Shown here: in pieces, positions 35,883 to 44,224 of the stretch
Position numbering within the stretch: the first letter of the stretch is position 1
How the letters are laid out: every line of letters begins with the position of its first letter
Made by a program: the position numbers and the translations under genes
Notes under the pieces: generated by a model
Database searches by the model: none
What the model was told of the DNA's origin: nothing
Seen by the model: the letters and a program-made list of their open reading frames with translations, nothing else
Origin: Streptomonospora wellingtoniae
Lineage (GTDB): Bacteria > Actinomycetota > Actinomycetes > Streptosporangiales > Streptosporangiaceae
Direction: 5' to 3'
DNA: 64,000 nucleotides
NCBI RefSeq assembly: GCF_031845375.1
Contig: NZ_JAVREK010000003.1
Span: 291,465-355,464 of the forward strand

Positions 35883-37810
35883 AGGCGATCGACCTCCGCA
35901 CTCTCAGCGCCGCCGGCCAGCAGGGCGTAGCCGGGGCCGCGGTCGAAGAAGGGGGCGTCGTCCGGCCGGGAGCGGCGCAGACCGGCGCGCACCCGCTCCA
36001 CCTCGGCCGTGTCCGCGCGGGGCGCGTCGTCGGGACCGGTCACCGGAACGCCGTAGTCCTCGCGTGCGGCCCTGCGCGAGACCTTTCCGCAGCGCACGTC
36101 GGCCAGGACCGCGTCGGCTCCGCGCTCCAGCGGGTCGCCCCAGCCGCCGCCGCCGGTGGTGCGGATGCGCACGACCTCGCCGGCGCGTACCGGCTCCGCC
36201 TCCACCAGCCCGCCGGGCTCGCGCTCGCGGGGGCCGCCTGGGTCGATCGTCACCTGGAAGGACGCCCCGGCGCGGCCGCCCTTGACGCCCCAGCAGGACA
36301 GGATCGAGCGGTCGGCGATGGACATGAACGAGGCGTCGCGCAGCATCCGGATGTGCTTCTCATAGCCCAGGCCGCCCCGGTAGCGGCCGGCCCCTCCGGA
36401 GTCGACGGCCAGGCCGAGCCGTTCGACGATGAACGGGAACCGCGACTCGGTGAACTCGGTGGGCAGGTTGCGGGAGTCGGGAACGACGTGGATGGTGTCC
36501 TCGCCGTCGGCGTAGTGCCGCCCTCCCGAGCCGCCGCCCAGCACCTCGCGCATCAGGTAGGGCCGGCCGTCGGCGCCGGTGCCGAAGACTCCCGTGTAGC
36601 GGATGGTCTCCTGGTCGGCCGGCATGTAGCCGTCGACGGCCTTGGCCAGGACGCCGGCGAGCACGCCCAGCAGGCGCAGGATGACGAACGTGCGCGCGTT
36701 GGTCGGCGCGGGGAACACGGGAGTGAGCAGGGTCCCCTTCTCGGGGAAGCGCATCTCGATGAGCGGCACCACCCCCTCGTTGACGTCCAGCTCGGCCATC
36801 CGCTCCGGGGTGTCGGCCAGGTTGCGCAGGACGGGCGCCAGCCACTTCTTCAGGAAGTTGCCGTCGGCGTAGTCGCCGCAGTGGTTGATCGGCCCCCTGG
36901 CCTGCGGCGAGGTTCCGACGAAGTCGATGATCAGCCGATCCGGCACCTTGGTGAGGGTGATGCGCTGCCGGTGCAGGCGGGGCTCGTCCACACCGTCGTG
37001 CTCGGCGTAGTCCTCCCACACGTAGGTGCCGTCGGGGATCCTGGCGAGGATCTCCCGCCGGTAGGTCTCGGTGGTGGCGTCCAGCACGGCGTCGAAGCAC
37101 CGCTCGACGGCCGCGCGGCCGTAGCGGGCGAACAGGTCGGCGAGCCGGCGCGCCCCCATCAGGCAGGCCGAGCACTCGGCGTCGAGGTCGGCGGCCAGCG
37201 AGTCGGGCATCCGGGAGTTGCGCACCATGATGCGCAGCGCGGCGCGGTTGGGCACGCCCCGGTCCCACAGCTTGATCGGCGGGACCATCAGGCCCTCCTC
37301 GAAGACCGAGGTGGCGCTGGGCGGCATGGAGCCGGGGCAGGCGCCGCCGATGTCGTCGTGGTGGCCGAAAGCCTGCACGAACGCCACCACCTCGGGGCCC
37401 GCGCCGTCGTCGTGGAAGACCGGGACCGTCACGCACAGGTCGGGCAGGTGCCCGATCCCGCCCTCGGACTCGTAGACGTCGTTGTGGAAGAACACGTCGC
37501 CGGGGCGCATGGTCTCGGGCGGGAAGTCGCGGGCGACCGGGTGCACGAGCGCGGAGTAGGAGCGGCCGGTGAGCTTGCGCAGCCGCCGGTCGTGGATGCC
37601 CACCCGGAAGTCGTGGGCGTCGCGGATCATCGGCGAGCGCGAGGTTCGCGCGATCGCCGTCTCGACCTCCATCTCCACCGAGGCGAGGGTGCCCTCGACG
37701 ATCTCCGCCAGCACGGGGTCCGCGGGCGGGCGGCCGTCCCCCGCGGAGGCGGGGCCGGCGGCGCGCGGCACCTCCTGCGGCGGCGCGGGGCGGTCGGGGT
37801 CGCGGTTCAA
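35879..37810 (-). CDS. hyuB: Hydantoinase B/oxoprolinase-type subunit
   Basis: 643 residues, HyuB-like. Conserved blocks are MRPGDVFFHNDVYESEGGIGHLPD, VVAFVQAFGHHDDIGG, FVGTSPQARGPINHCG and a C-terminal RIRTTGGGGWGDPLERG. With HyuA it forms an ATP-dependent amidohydrolase that opens five-membered lactams or hydantoins (N-methylhydantoinase, 5-oxoprolinase) or carboxylates ketones (acetophenone carboxylase). Exact substrate cannot be read. It starts with TTG at 37810, overlapping the hyuA stop (TTGA), and its stop overlaps carbamate kinase (GTGA). All three are therefore translationally coupled. Confidence 0.93.
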   Translation of the reverse strand: MNRDPDRPAPPQEVPRAAGPASAGDGRPPADPVLAEIVEGTLASVEMEVETAIARTSRSPMIRDAHDFRVGIHDRRLRKLTGRSYSALVHPVARDFPPETMRPGDVFFHNDVYESEGGIGHLPDLCVTVPVFHDDGAGPEVVAFVQAFGHHDDIGGACPGSMPPSATSVFEEGLMVPPIKLWDRGVPNRAALRIMVRNSRMPDSLAADLDAECSACLMGARRLADLFARYGRAAVERCFDAVLDATTETYRREILARIPDGTYVWEDYAEHDGVDEPRLHRQRITLTKVPDRLIIDFVGTSPQARGPINHCGDYADGNFLKKWLAPVLRNLADTPERMAELDVNEGVVPLIEMRFPEKGTLLTPVFPAPTNARTFVILRLLGVLAGVLAKAVDGYMPADQETIRYTGVFGTGADGRPYLMREVLGGGSGGRHYADGEDTIHVVPDSRNLPTEFTESRFPFIVERLGLAVDSGGAGRYRGGLGYEKHIRMLRDASFMSIADRSILSCWGVKGGRAGASFQVTIDPGGPREREPGGLVEAEPVRAGEVVRIRTTGGGGWGDPLERGADAVLADVRCGKVSRRAAREDYGVPVTGPDDAPRADTAEVERVRAGLRRSRPDDAPFFDRGPGYALLAGGAESAEVDRL

Positions 37811-39939
37811 CGCTGGACCTCCTCGGCAGCGGGTGCGGTGTCGGCGGTGACGGCGATGCCGCCGTCGGGGTGCACGCGCGCGGTGAAGCCGGGGTGCAGC
37901 GGCAGGGTCGACGCGTACTCCTCGATCACCGCGGGCCCGCGCACGGTGCTGCCCGGCGCGAGCGCGCCGCGCCGGTACACGGGGGTGCCGCGGTGCACGG
38001 CGCCGTCGAAGCGCACGTCGCGCACACCGGTCCGCGCTTCGCGGGCCCCGCCGGGGCCGGCGACGCCGCGCGGTTCGGGGCGGCGGATGCGGCCGATACC
38101 GGTGACCCGCAGGTTCACCCACTCGACCTGCTGCTCGGGGGTGTCGCGCAGGTCGTAGCCGTAGAGGCCGCGGTGGGCGGTGTGGAACGCCTCGGCCACG
38201 GCGTCGGCTGCGGCGGCGTCCAGCGCGCCCGCGGGGACGGGCACGCGCACCTCGTAGGCCTGGCCGACGTAGCGCAGGTCGGCGCTGCGCTCCAGGCGCA
38301 TGCCGCCGACGCCGCCGGGACCGCCCTCGGCGGCGAAACCCTCGGCCCGCAGCACCTCGGCGGCCTCGCCGGCCAACTCGGCGAAGACGGCCTCGGCCGC
38401 GGCCGTGTCCAGGTCGGCATGGCGTGCCACGCGGGTGCGCACGTAGTCGTTGCGCACATCAACGCTCAGCAGCCCGAACGCCGAGACGTTGGCGGGGTCG
38501 GCCGGCACGAACGCGCCTGCCGGGCCCAGGATGTCGAGCAGCGGGCACAGCAGCAGCGAGCCGGAGCCGCCGAAAGCCACCAGGTGGAAGTCGCGCACGT
38601 CCAGGCCGCGCTGCACCGTTACCTGGCGCAGTGCGTTGGCCTGGTTCCAGGCGGAGATGCGCAGGATGCCCTCGGCCGTCTCCGCGGCGTCCATGCCGAG
38701 CTTGTCCCCGAGCGCCGCCACGGCGGCCTCCGCCGCGGAGACGTCCAGGGGCATTTCACCACCGAGCAGGTAGGGGGGGATTCGGCCGAGGGCGGCGTGG
38801 GCGTCGGTGACGGTGGGTTCGGCGCCGCCCCTGCCGTAGCAGGCCGGGCCGGGCTCGGCCCCCGCCGAGGCGGGGCCGACCTTGAGGGCGCCCTCCGGGG
38901 AGACCCGCGCGATGGAGCCGCCCCCGGCGCCGACGGTCACGACGTCGATCATCGGGATCTTGGAAGGGTAGCGGCCGATGGAGCCCTCCGTGGTCAGCCC
39001 CGGCTCGCCGCCGAGCACGACCGAGACGTCGGTCGAGGTGCCGCCGCCGTCCAGGGTGAGGACGCGGTCGTAGCCGGCGCGCCCGGCCAGCAGCGCGGCG
39101 CCGAGGGCGCCGGCGGCGGGCCCCGACATCACGGTGCTGATGGGCTGGTGGACGACCTCGTCGGCCGAGAGCACACCGCCGTTGGACTTCATCACCAGAA
39201 ACGGCGGCCGCTGCCCGCCGGGGCCGGTGCCGGCTTCGGCGAGGCGCGCACCGATGCCGCGGATGTAGCTGGTGACACCCGGCTTGACCGCGGCGTCGAC
39301 CAGGGTGGTCATGGAGCGCTCGTACTCGCGGTACTCGCGCAGCACGTCGGAGCTGATGGACACGGTGGCGCCGGGGTGCTCGGCCCGCAGGACCTCGCGC
39401 AGCCGCCGTTCGTGGGCGGGATCGGCGTAGGAGTGCAGCAGGCAGACGCCGATGGTGTCGACGCCCCGGTCGCGGAACCAGCGGGCGGCGGCGGCCGCCT
39501 GCTCCTCGTCGAGCGGGCGGATCTCGGCGCCGGTGTGGTCGAGCCGGCCGCCGACGGTGCGCACCAGGTCGGCGGGGACGATCCGGTCGGGCTTGACCCA
39601 GAAGTATGAGTTGCCATAGCCGTCCGGCACGGCCTGGCGGGCGATCTCCAGGATGAACTCGTAGCCCTCGGTGGTGATGAACCCGAGGGGGCCGGTCCTG
39701 CCCTCAAGAAGGAGGTTGGTGGCGACGGTGGTGCCGTGGCACAGCGCGCTGACCGCGGTCGGCGGCCCGAGCAGGTCCAGCGCCTTGGCGACGCCGTTCA
39801 TGAACCCCGCGGAGGGGTCGGCGGGGGTGGAGGGGGTCTTGGTCGCCAGCAGTTCGCCGGTGTCTTCGTCGAGGGCGACGACGTCGGTGAACGTGCCGCC
39901 TGTGTCGATGCCGATGCGGACCCTGCGCTGCCCTGCCAT
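37807..39939 (-). CDS. hyuA: Hydantoinase A/oxoprolinase-type subunit
   Basis: 710 residues. The N-terminal sugar-kinase-like ATP domain begins RIGIDTGGTFTDVVALDEDT (residues 8-27). Later blocks are VSALCHGTTVATNLLLEGRT, MSGPAAGALGAALLAGRAG and LTLDGGGTSTDVSVVLGG, all typical of HyuA. The C-terminal domain carries RYVGQAYEVRVPVPAG. It is the first gene of the minus-strand unit that ends in barbiturase. GGGGCGGGTGA directly precedes the ATG. The candidate operator TTGGCAGATCTTGCC lies about 100 bp upstream, and the third palindromic element lies 131 bp upstream. Confidence 0.94.
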   Translation of the reverse strand: MAGQRRVRIGIDTGGTFTDVVALDEDTGELLATKTPSTPADPSAGFMNGVAKALDLLGPPTAVSALCHGTTVATNLLLEGRTGPLGFITTEGYEFILEIARQAVPDGYGNSYFWVKPDRIVPADLVRTVGGRLDHTGAEIRPLDEEQAAAAARWFRDRGVDTIGVCLLHSYADPAHERRLREVLRAEHPGATVSISSDVLREYREYERSMTTLVDAAVKPGVTSYIRGIGARLAEAGTGPGGQRPPFLVMKSNGGVLSADEVVHQPISTVMSGPAAGALGAALLAGRAGYDRVLTLDGGGTSTDVSVVLGGEPGLTTEGSIGRYPSKIPMIDVVTVGAGGGSIARVSPEGALKVGPASAGAEPGPACYGRGGAEPTVTDAHAALGRIPPYLLGGEMPLDVSAAEAAVAALGDKLGMDAAETAEGILRISAWNQANALRQVTVQRGLDVRDFHLVAFGGSGSLLLCPLLDILGPAGAFVPADPANVSAFGLLSVDVRNDYVRTRVARHADLDTAAAEAVFAELAGEAAEVLRAEGFAAEGGPGGVGGMRLERSADLRYVGQAYEVRVPVPAGALDAAAADAVAEAFHTAHRGLYGYDLRDTPEQQVEWVNLRVTGIGRIRRPEPRGVAGPGGAREARTGVRDVRFDGAVHRGTPVYRRGALAPGSTVRGPAVIEEYASTLPLHPGFTARVHPDGGIAVTADTAPAAEEVQR

Positions 39940-40029
39940 TCACCCGCCCCTGCGTGTCGGCCGACTCGCCGCGGCCGCAGCGGACGCGGGCCGCACTAGG
40001 GATTCAAACGGTCCGCGGCGATCGGTGAA

Positions 40030-40047
40030 TCGGCAAGATCTGCCAAC
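40030..40047 (-). promoter_or_regulatory. Candidate shared operator upstream of hyuA
   Basis: On the coding strand this reads TGTTGGCAGATCTTGCCGA, with the core GGCAGAT 99-105 bp before the hyuA ATG. The same element, TTGGCAGATATCGCC, lies in the same orientation upstream of the permease operon (13 of 15 positions equal). A weaker copy lies upstream of the DUF2877-fdrA operon. PucR is the natural candidate regulator. Confidence 0.5.
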
Positions 40048-40069
40048 ACCGGGGCGAGGCGTTGGTCGA

Positions 40070-40140
40070 ACCCCGTTGATCTTGTAGCCATCGTGATGGA
40101 AAACGATTTCCAGTGACGATGGCTACAAGATCAACGGGGT
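40070..40140. repeat. Intergenic palindromic element, copy 3
   Basis: Perfect 25-bp outer arms (40070-40094 with 40116-40140) and an inner 6-bp stem (40097-40102 with 40107-40112) with an ACGA loop. Relative to copies 1 and 2, TAGCTATCG has become TAGCCATCG with the matching change on the other arm. It lies between the secA2 stop and the hyuA promoter. Confidence 0.87.
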
Positions 40141-40158
40141 TGTGCCGGGGGCAGTCGC

Positions 40159-42486
40159 TCAGGCGGTCTCACCGGAGCCGGCGAGCTTGCCGCGGAAGCG
40201 GCCGACCACGGTCTCCAGAGCGGAGGAGAACGGGTGATCGTGGACCATGTAGGTCCAGGTCATGGTGGGACGCTTGACGCCGACCTCGGCGACGTCGATC
40301 TTGCCGTTCTCGTCGACCTCGGTCTCGGCGAAGGTCTCGGCGGCGCGGGCGCGGGCCTCGTCCAGGAAGCCCTTGAACGCGGGCACGGCGTCGGCGTTGA
40401 ACTCGTCCAGCGGGTCGCGCCTGCCCAGGAAGCGCAGGTGGATGCCCTCGCGCAACTCGGCCAGGTAGGCGTTGTGGTCGGTCCAGCCCCGGTCGAGGTG
40501 GTACAGCGTGATCAGGCGGGCCGCCCGGGCGGTCTCCTCGGCGCCGGCCTCCTCGACCAGATCGGCGTGGTGGGCCGGGCAGTCGACGCGGAGCTGGCGG
40601 TCGCCCAGGTCGTCGGCCAGCACCGCCTCGCGGTGCTCCAGCACGACGCTGCGCTGCACGTCGATCAGCTTGTTGTAGCGCCAGGTGTTGCGGTGCACCT
40701 CCAGCAGCTTGCCCTCGGAGACCCGCTGGGCGTGGTCGACCATGCGCAGCCAGCTGTCGTCGGTGATCGCGCCGTCGCCCTGGGCCTCGTAGCCGCGGGT
40801 CTCGGGTGCGTTGTTGGCCACCAGGTCGTCCTCGACGGAGACGAAGTAGGCCGACGCGCCGGGGTCGCCTTGGCGCCCGGCACGCCCGCGCAGCTGGTCG
40901 TCGAGGCGGCTGCTGGGGTAGCGGCCGTAGCCCATCACGTACAGGCCGCCCTGCTCGACCACCCGGTCGCGGTCGGCCATGTCGCTGCCGCCCAGCCGGA
41001 TGTCGGTGCCGCGCCCGGCCATCTGGGTGGAGACGGTGACGGCGCCGTAGGTGCCGGCCTCGGCGATGACGGCGGCCTCGTCGGCGTCGTTCTTGGCGTT
41101 GAGGACGACGCACTCCAGGCCGTCGCCGGACAGGCGCTTGGCCAGCAGCTCGGACTCGGCGACGTCCTGCGTGCCGACGAGGACCGGCCGACCCGTGGCG
41201 TGCACCTCGGCGATCTCCTCGGCGAGGGCGTCCTCCTTCTCCTCGCGCGTGGCGTAGAGCCGGGTCCCCTCGTCCTCGCGGACGCATGGCTTGTTGGGCG
41301 GGATGACCGCGACCTCGAGCTCGTAGAACTCGCGCAGCTGCTCGGCCACCGCCATGGCGGTGCCGGTCATGCCGCAGCGGGTCGGGTAGCGCAGCACCAG
41401 CGACTGCACGGTAAGGGAGTCCAGGACCTCTCCGGTGTCGGAGACGTCGACCTTCTCCTTGGCCTCGACCGCGGCCTGCAGGCCGTCGGGCCAGCGCTGC
41501 AGCAGCGCGATCCGCCCGCGCGACTCGTTGATCAGCCGCACCTCGCCGTCGCGGACGACGTAGTGCACGTCGCGCTGCAGCAGCGCGTGGGCGTGCAGGG
41601 CGAGGTTGACGCGCGGCAGCACGGAGGTGTCGTCCTCGTCGTAGAGGTCGACGCCGCCGAGCTCCTTCTCGCACTTGTCGATGCCGGCGTCGGTGAGCTG
41701 GACGTTGCGGCCCTCGGGGTCGATCTCATAGTCGACGCCGGGCGTCAGACGGCGGACGAGATCGGCCATCTCGGCGTCGGCGTCGGCGGTCTCGGCGGCG
41801 CCCGCCAGTACCAGCGGTACCCGGGCCTCGTCGACCAGGACGGAATCGGCCTCGTCGATGATGGCGATGTCGGGTGCGGGCACCACGCGCTCGTCGACGC
41901 CGGTGACCATGCGGTCGCGCAGGACGTCGAAGCCCAGCTCGCTCACGGACGCGTAGGTGACGTCGGCGGAGTAGGCGGCGTGGCGCTCCTCGCGGGTGGA
42001 CTCCTCGCCGATCCAGGAGACGGCGACGCCCAGCATGTCGTAGAGGGGCGCCATCCACTCGGCGTCGCGGCGGGCGAGGTAGTCGTTGACGCTGAGGACG
42101 TGCGCGCGCTGACCGCGCAGCGCGAAGCCGGCGGCCGCGAGGGCGCCCGAGAGGGTCTTGCCCTCGCCGGTGGCCATCTCGGCGATGTGGCCGTCCAGCA
42201 GCGACATGACTCCGAGCAGCTGCACGTCGTAGGGGCGTTCGTCGAGCGTCCGGCGAGCCGCCTCGCGGCCGACCGCGCACAGCTCAACGAGGTCGTGCCG
42301 GTCGTAGGGGAGGTCGGCGTTGCCGAGGTCCGTCGCCTTCTCGGTCAGCTCGGCGTCGCTGAGCTCGCGGAGGTCGGGCTCGCGGGCCTCGATCGATTCC
42401 AGAAGCTTCGTATAGGGGCGCAGATCCACCGCTCCGGGCTTGCCCAGGAGTCGGCGGACGCTATCAGCCATTCGTCCGAACACCAC
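40159..42486 (-). CDS. secA2: Accessory preprotein translocase ATPase SecA2
   Basis: 775 residues, shorter than housekeeping SecA (about 900-950) and without the C-terminal zinc-binding SEC-C tail. Walker A is MATGEGKTLSG (residues 104-114) and Walker B is IAIIDEADSVLVDEA. The second RecA domain has STQMAGRGTDIRLGG and RLDDQLRGRAGRQGDPG. It probably drives export of a small set of proteins with the SecYEG channel, as in mycobacteria. Start is uncertain: the GTG at 42486 or the ATG at 42471 (GGACGA just upstream). No SecA2 substrate genes or accessory Sec genes are adjacent. Confidence 0.92.
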   Translation of the reverse strand: MVFGRMADSVRRLLGKPGAVDLRPYTKLLESIEAREPDLRELSDAELTEKATDLGNADLPYDRHDLVELCAVGREAARRTLDERPYDVQLLGVMSLLDGHIAEMATGEGKTLSGALAAAGFALRGQRAHVLSVNDYLARRDAEWMAPLYDMLGVAVSWIGEESTREERHAAYSADVTYASVSELGFDVLRDRMVTGVDERVVPAPDIAIIDEADSVLVDEARVPLVLAGAAETADADAEMADLVRRLTPGVDYEIDPEGRNVQLTDAGIDKCEKELGGVDLYDEDDTSVLPRVNLALHAHALLQRDVHYVVRDGEVRLINESRGRIALLQRWPDGLQAAVEAKEKVDVSDTGEVLDSLTVQSLVLRYPTRCGMTGTAMAVAEQLREFYELEVAVIPPNKPCVREDEGTRLYATREEKEDALAEEIAEVHATGRPVLVGTQDVAESELLAKRLSGDGLECVVLNAKNDADEAAVIAEAGTYGAVTVSTQMAGRGTDIRLGGSDMADRDRVVEQGGLYVMGYGRYPSSRLDDQLRGRAGRQGDPGASAYFVSVEDDLVANNAPETRGYEAQGDGAITDDSWLRMVDHAQRVSEGKLLEVHRNTWRYNKLIDVQRSVVLEHREAVLADDLGDRQLRVDCPAHHADLVEEAGAEETARAARLITLYHLDRGWTDHNAYLAELREGIHLRFLGRRDPLDEFNADAVPAFKGFLDEARARAAETFAETEVDENGKIDVAEVGVKRPTMTWTYMVHDHPFSSALETVVGRFRGKLAGSGETA

Positions 42487-42622
42487 GCAAGGGTAACGCC
42501 CACAGACCTCTTGTGGTTCCCTGTGGCCCCATTCACACGGCGCGGATCGGGTCGGCAGAGCTCGCAGCGCTTGGCATGCCGGGATCTCCGTGCGGCGGCA
42601 CGCCCTTCGCGGGCCCGCGCGA

Positions 42623-43216
42623 TCAGCGCACGAGCTGGCCGCGCTGCCCGTTGCGCTGCGCGGCCTCCATGGCGATGCCGTGCCGCACCAGCGCGGCGAG
42701 GACCTCGACCACCGAGTTCTTGTCGCGGGCGTCGCAGCGCACGATGGGGACCTCGGGGCTGAGGTCGAGCGCGTCGCGCAGGTCCTCCGTCGAGTGCCCG
42801 GGGTCGCCGCCGAACGAGTTCAGCGCGACGAGGAAGGGCAGCCGGTACTGCTTCTCGAAGTAGTCCAGCGCCTGGAAGGAGTCCTCCAGGCGTCTGGTGT
42901 CGACCAGCACGATCGCACCCAGGGCGCCGCGCACCAGGTCGTCCCACATGAACCAGAACCGCTGCTGGCCCGGTGTACCGAAGAGGTAGAGGGTCAGGTC
43001 GGTCTCCAGCGAGATGCGGCCGAAGTCCATGGCCACCGTCGTGCTGGTCTTGTCGGGGGTGTGGGAGAGGTCGTCGATGCCCGCGCTGGCGGCCGTGACC
43101 GCCGCCTCCGTGCGCACGGGCGGGATCTCCGAGACGGCGCCGATGAAGGTCGTCTTCCCCACGCCGAAACCGCCGGCGACGATGATCTTCGTAGAGAGTT
43201 TCGGTGCTTCACTCAC
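42623..43216 (-). CDS. CvnD-type small GTPase (conservon GTP-binding protein)
   Basis: 197 residues. Ras-like P-loop GGFGVGKTTFIGAVSEI (residues 15 onwards), DFGRISLETDLTLYLFGTPG with the Walker B/G3 DxxG analogue GTPGQQRF, and ALNSFGG where NKxD is usual. This matches the streptomycete conservon CvnD group. Those normally follow a sensor kinase-like CvnA, a roadblock CvnB and DUF742 CvnC. None of these is in the 360 bp upstream, so this copy is an orphan. The GTG at 43216 has GAGGGAGC about 11 bases upstream. Partner and effector are unknown. Confidence 0.9.
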   Translation of the reverse strand: MSEAPKLSTKIIVAGGFGVGKTTFIGAVSEIPPVRTEAAVTAASAGIDDLSHTPDKTSTTVAMDFGRISLETDLTLYLFGTPGQQRFWFMWDDLVRGALGAIVLVDTRRLEDSFQALDYFEKQYRLPFLVALNSFGGDPGHSTEDLRDALDLSPEVPIVRCDARDKNSVVEVLAALVRHGIAMEAAQRNGQRGQLVR

Positions 43217-43576
43217 GTGGATCTCGGCTCCCTCGCGACGCTGGGGCAAAGCAGGATGTTCGTGGCGGAAGGTGTCAGACGATGCGGAAACGCCTGCGAC
43301 TACGGAGATTGCGGCTCCTGGCCGTGGCTCTCGGACACCACGCAGTGAACCTAGCACCGCCCGGCGGCGTCCGGTGACCACTCGACTACGGCAGCAGGTC
43401 ACGAGAGTGCGACAACGTGCCGCAAAAGACCCGAATCCTTTGCCTGCGGGGCGTTCCACGCCCGAAAGGACGTGATCACGGACGTGTGGCGCCCGCGCTG
43501 CAGCTCGGCGCCGGAGCCCTTGGGCGCAGCGCCGGTGACACACGCAATACCCGCGGCACGCCCGGAGCCGCAGGGG
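43217..43576. other. Gene-free stretch between CvnD and CoxG genes
   Basis: 360 bp with no gene I can support on either strand. A conservon CvnA-C set is clearly absent. It should hold the promoter of the GTPase gene. Confidence 0.35.
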
Positions 43577-44224
43577 TCAGCGGGCCCGGCGCCCCGCCCA
43601 AGCGCCTACAGCCACGCCCGCGAGCGCGGCCGCGGCGCCGAAGAGTGCTCCCCGCACGAACGCCGCGGCGCCGTCGCCGACCGTCGCGGCCGGGACGACC
43701 GTCGCGGCCGGGGCGGGCACGGTGGCGGCGCCGGGCGCGGGCGCCGACGTAGCCGCCTCGGGCGCGGGTCCCGAGCCCGCCGGGCGCCCCGCGACCTCGT
43801 CGCCGAGGCGGCCCAGGAACTCCCCGGCCATCTTCTTGGCCACGCCCGCGAGCATGCGCTGCCCGACGCCGCCGACCATGCCGCCCACTACGGCGTCGGC
43901 GTCGTAGGAAAGCTCGGTGCGCCCGTCACCCAGGTCCGCCAGGCGCACCCCGATCTCGGCGGTGACCGTGCCGGGAGCGCCCGAGCCCTGGGCGCGCATC
44001 GTCAGCGACTCCGCGGGCCGCAGGTCGCACAGCCGCACGCCGCCCTGGAAGGTGCCCTTGATCGAGCCGACTCCGGCGCTGACGGTGCCCCGGTACTCGT
44101 CCGGGCCGACGCGCTCCAGGCTCTCGCATCCGGGAATCGCCCGCGCGAGCGCCTCGGGGTCGAGCATGCGGTCCCAGACCCGCTGCGCGGGTGCCTGCAG
44201 TGTGGCGCTGCCGGAGATCTTCAA
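43577..44224 (-). CDS. CoxG-like SRPBCC protein with membrane anchor
   Basis: 215 residues. An SRPBCC (Bet v1-like) domain occupies 1-145, with MKISGSATLQAPAQRVWDRM, then VGSIKGTFQGGVRLCDLRPA and ELSYDADAVVGGMVGGVGQR. An Ala/Pro linker and a C-terminal hydrophobic helix (AFVRGALFGAAAALAGVAVG) follow. CoxG of CO dehydrogenase operons has the same layout and tethers the enzyme to the membrane. The TTG start overlaps the stop of the large-subunit gene (TTGA), so it is the last gene of the operon. It probably helps link the Mo enzyme to the respiratory chain. Confidence 0.9.
   Translation of the reverse strand: MKISGSATLQAPAQRVWDRMLDPEALARAIPGCESLERVGPDEYRGTVSAGVGSIKGTFQGGVRLCDLRPAESLTMRAQGSGAPGTVTAEIGVRLADLGDGRTELSYDADAVVGGMVGGVGQRMLAGVAKKMAGEFLGRLGDEVAGRPAGSGPAPEAATSAPAPGAATVPAPAATVVPAATVGDGAAAFVRGALFGAAAALAGVAVGAWAGRRAR

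Noticed and set aside
40159..42486. Housekeeping SecA
   Set aside because: Too short (775 residues), no C-terminal zinc tail, and divergent domains; SecA2 fits better.
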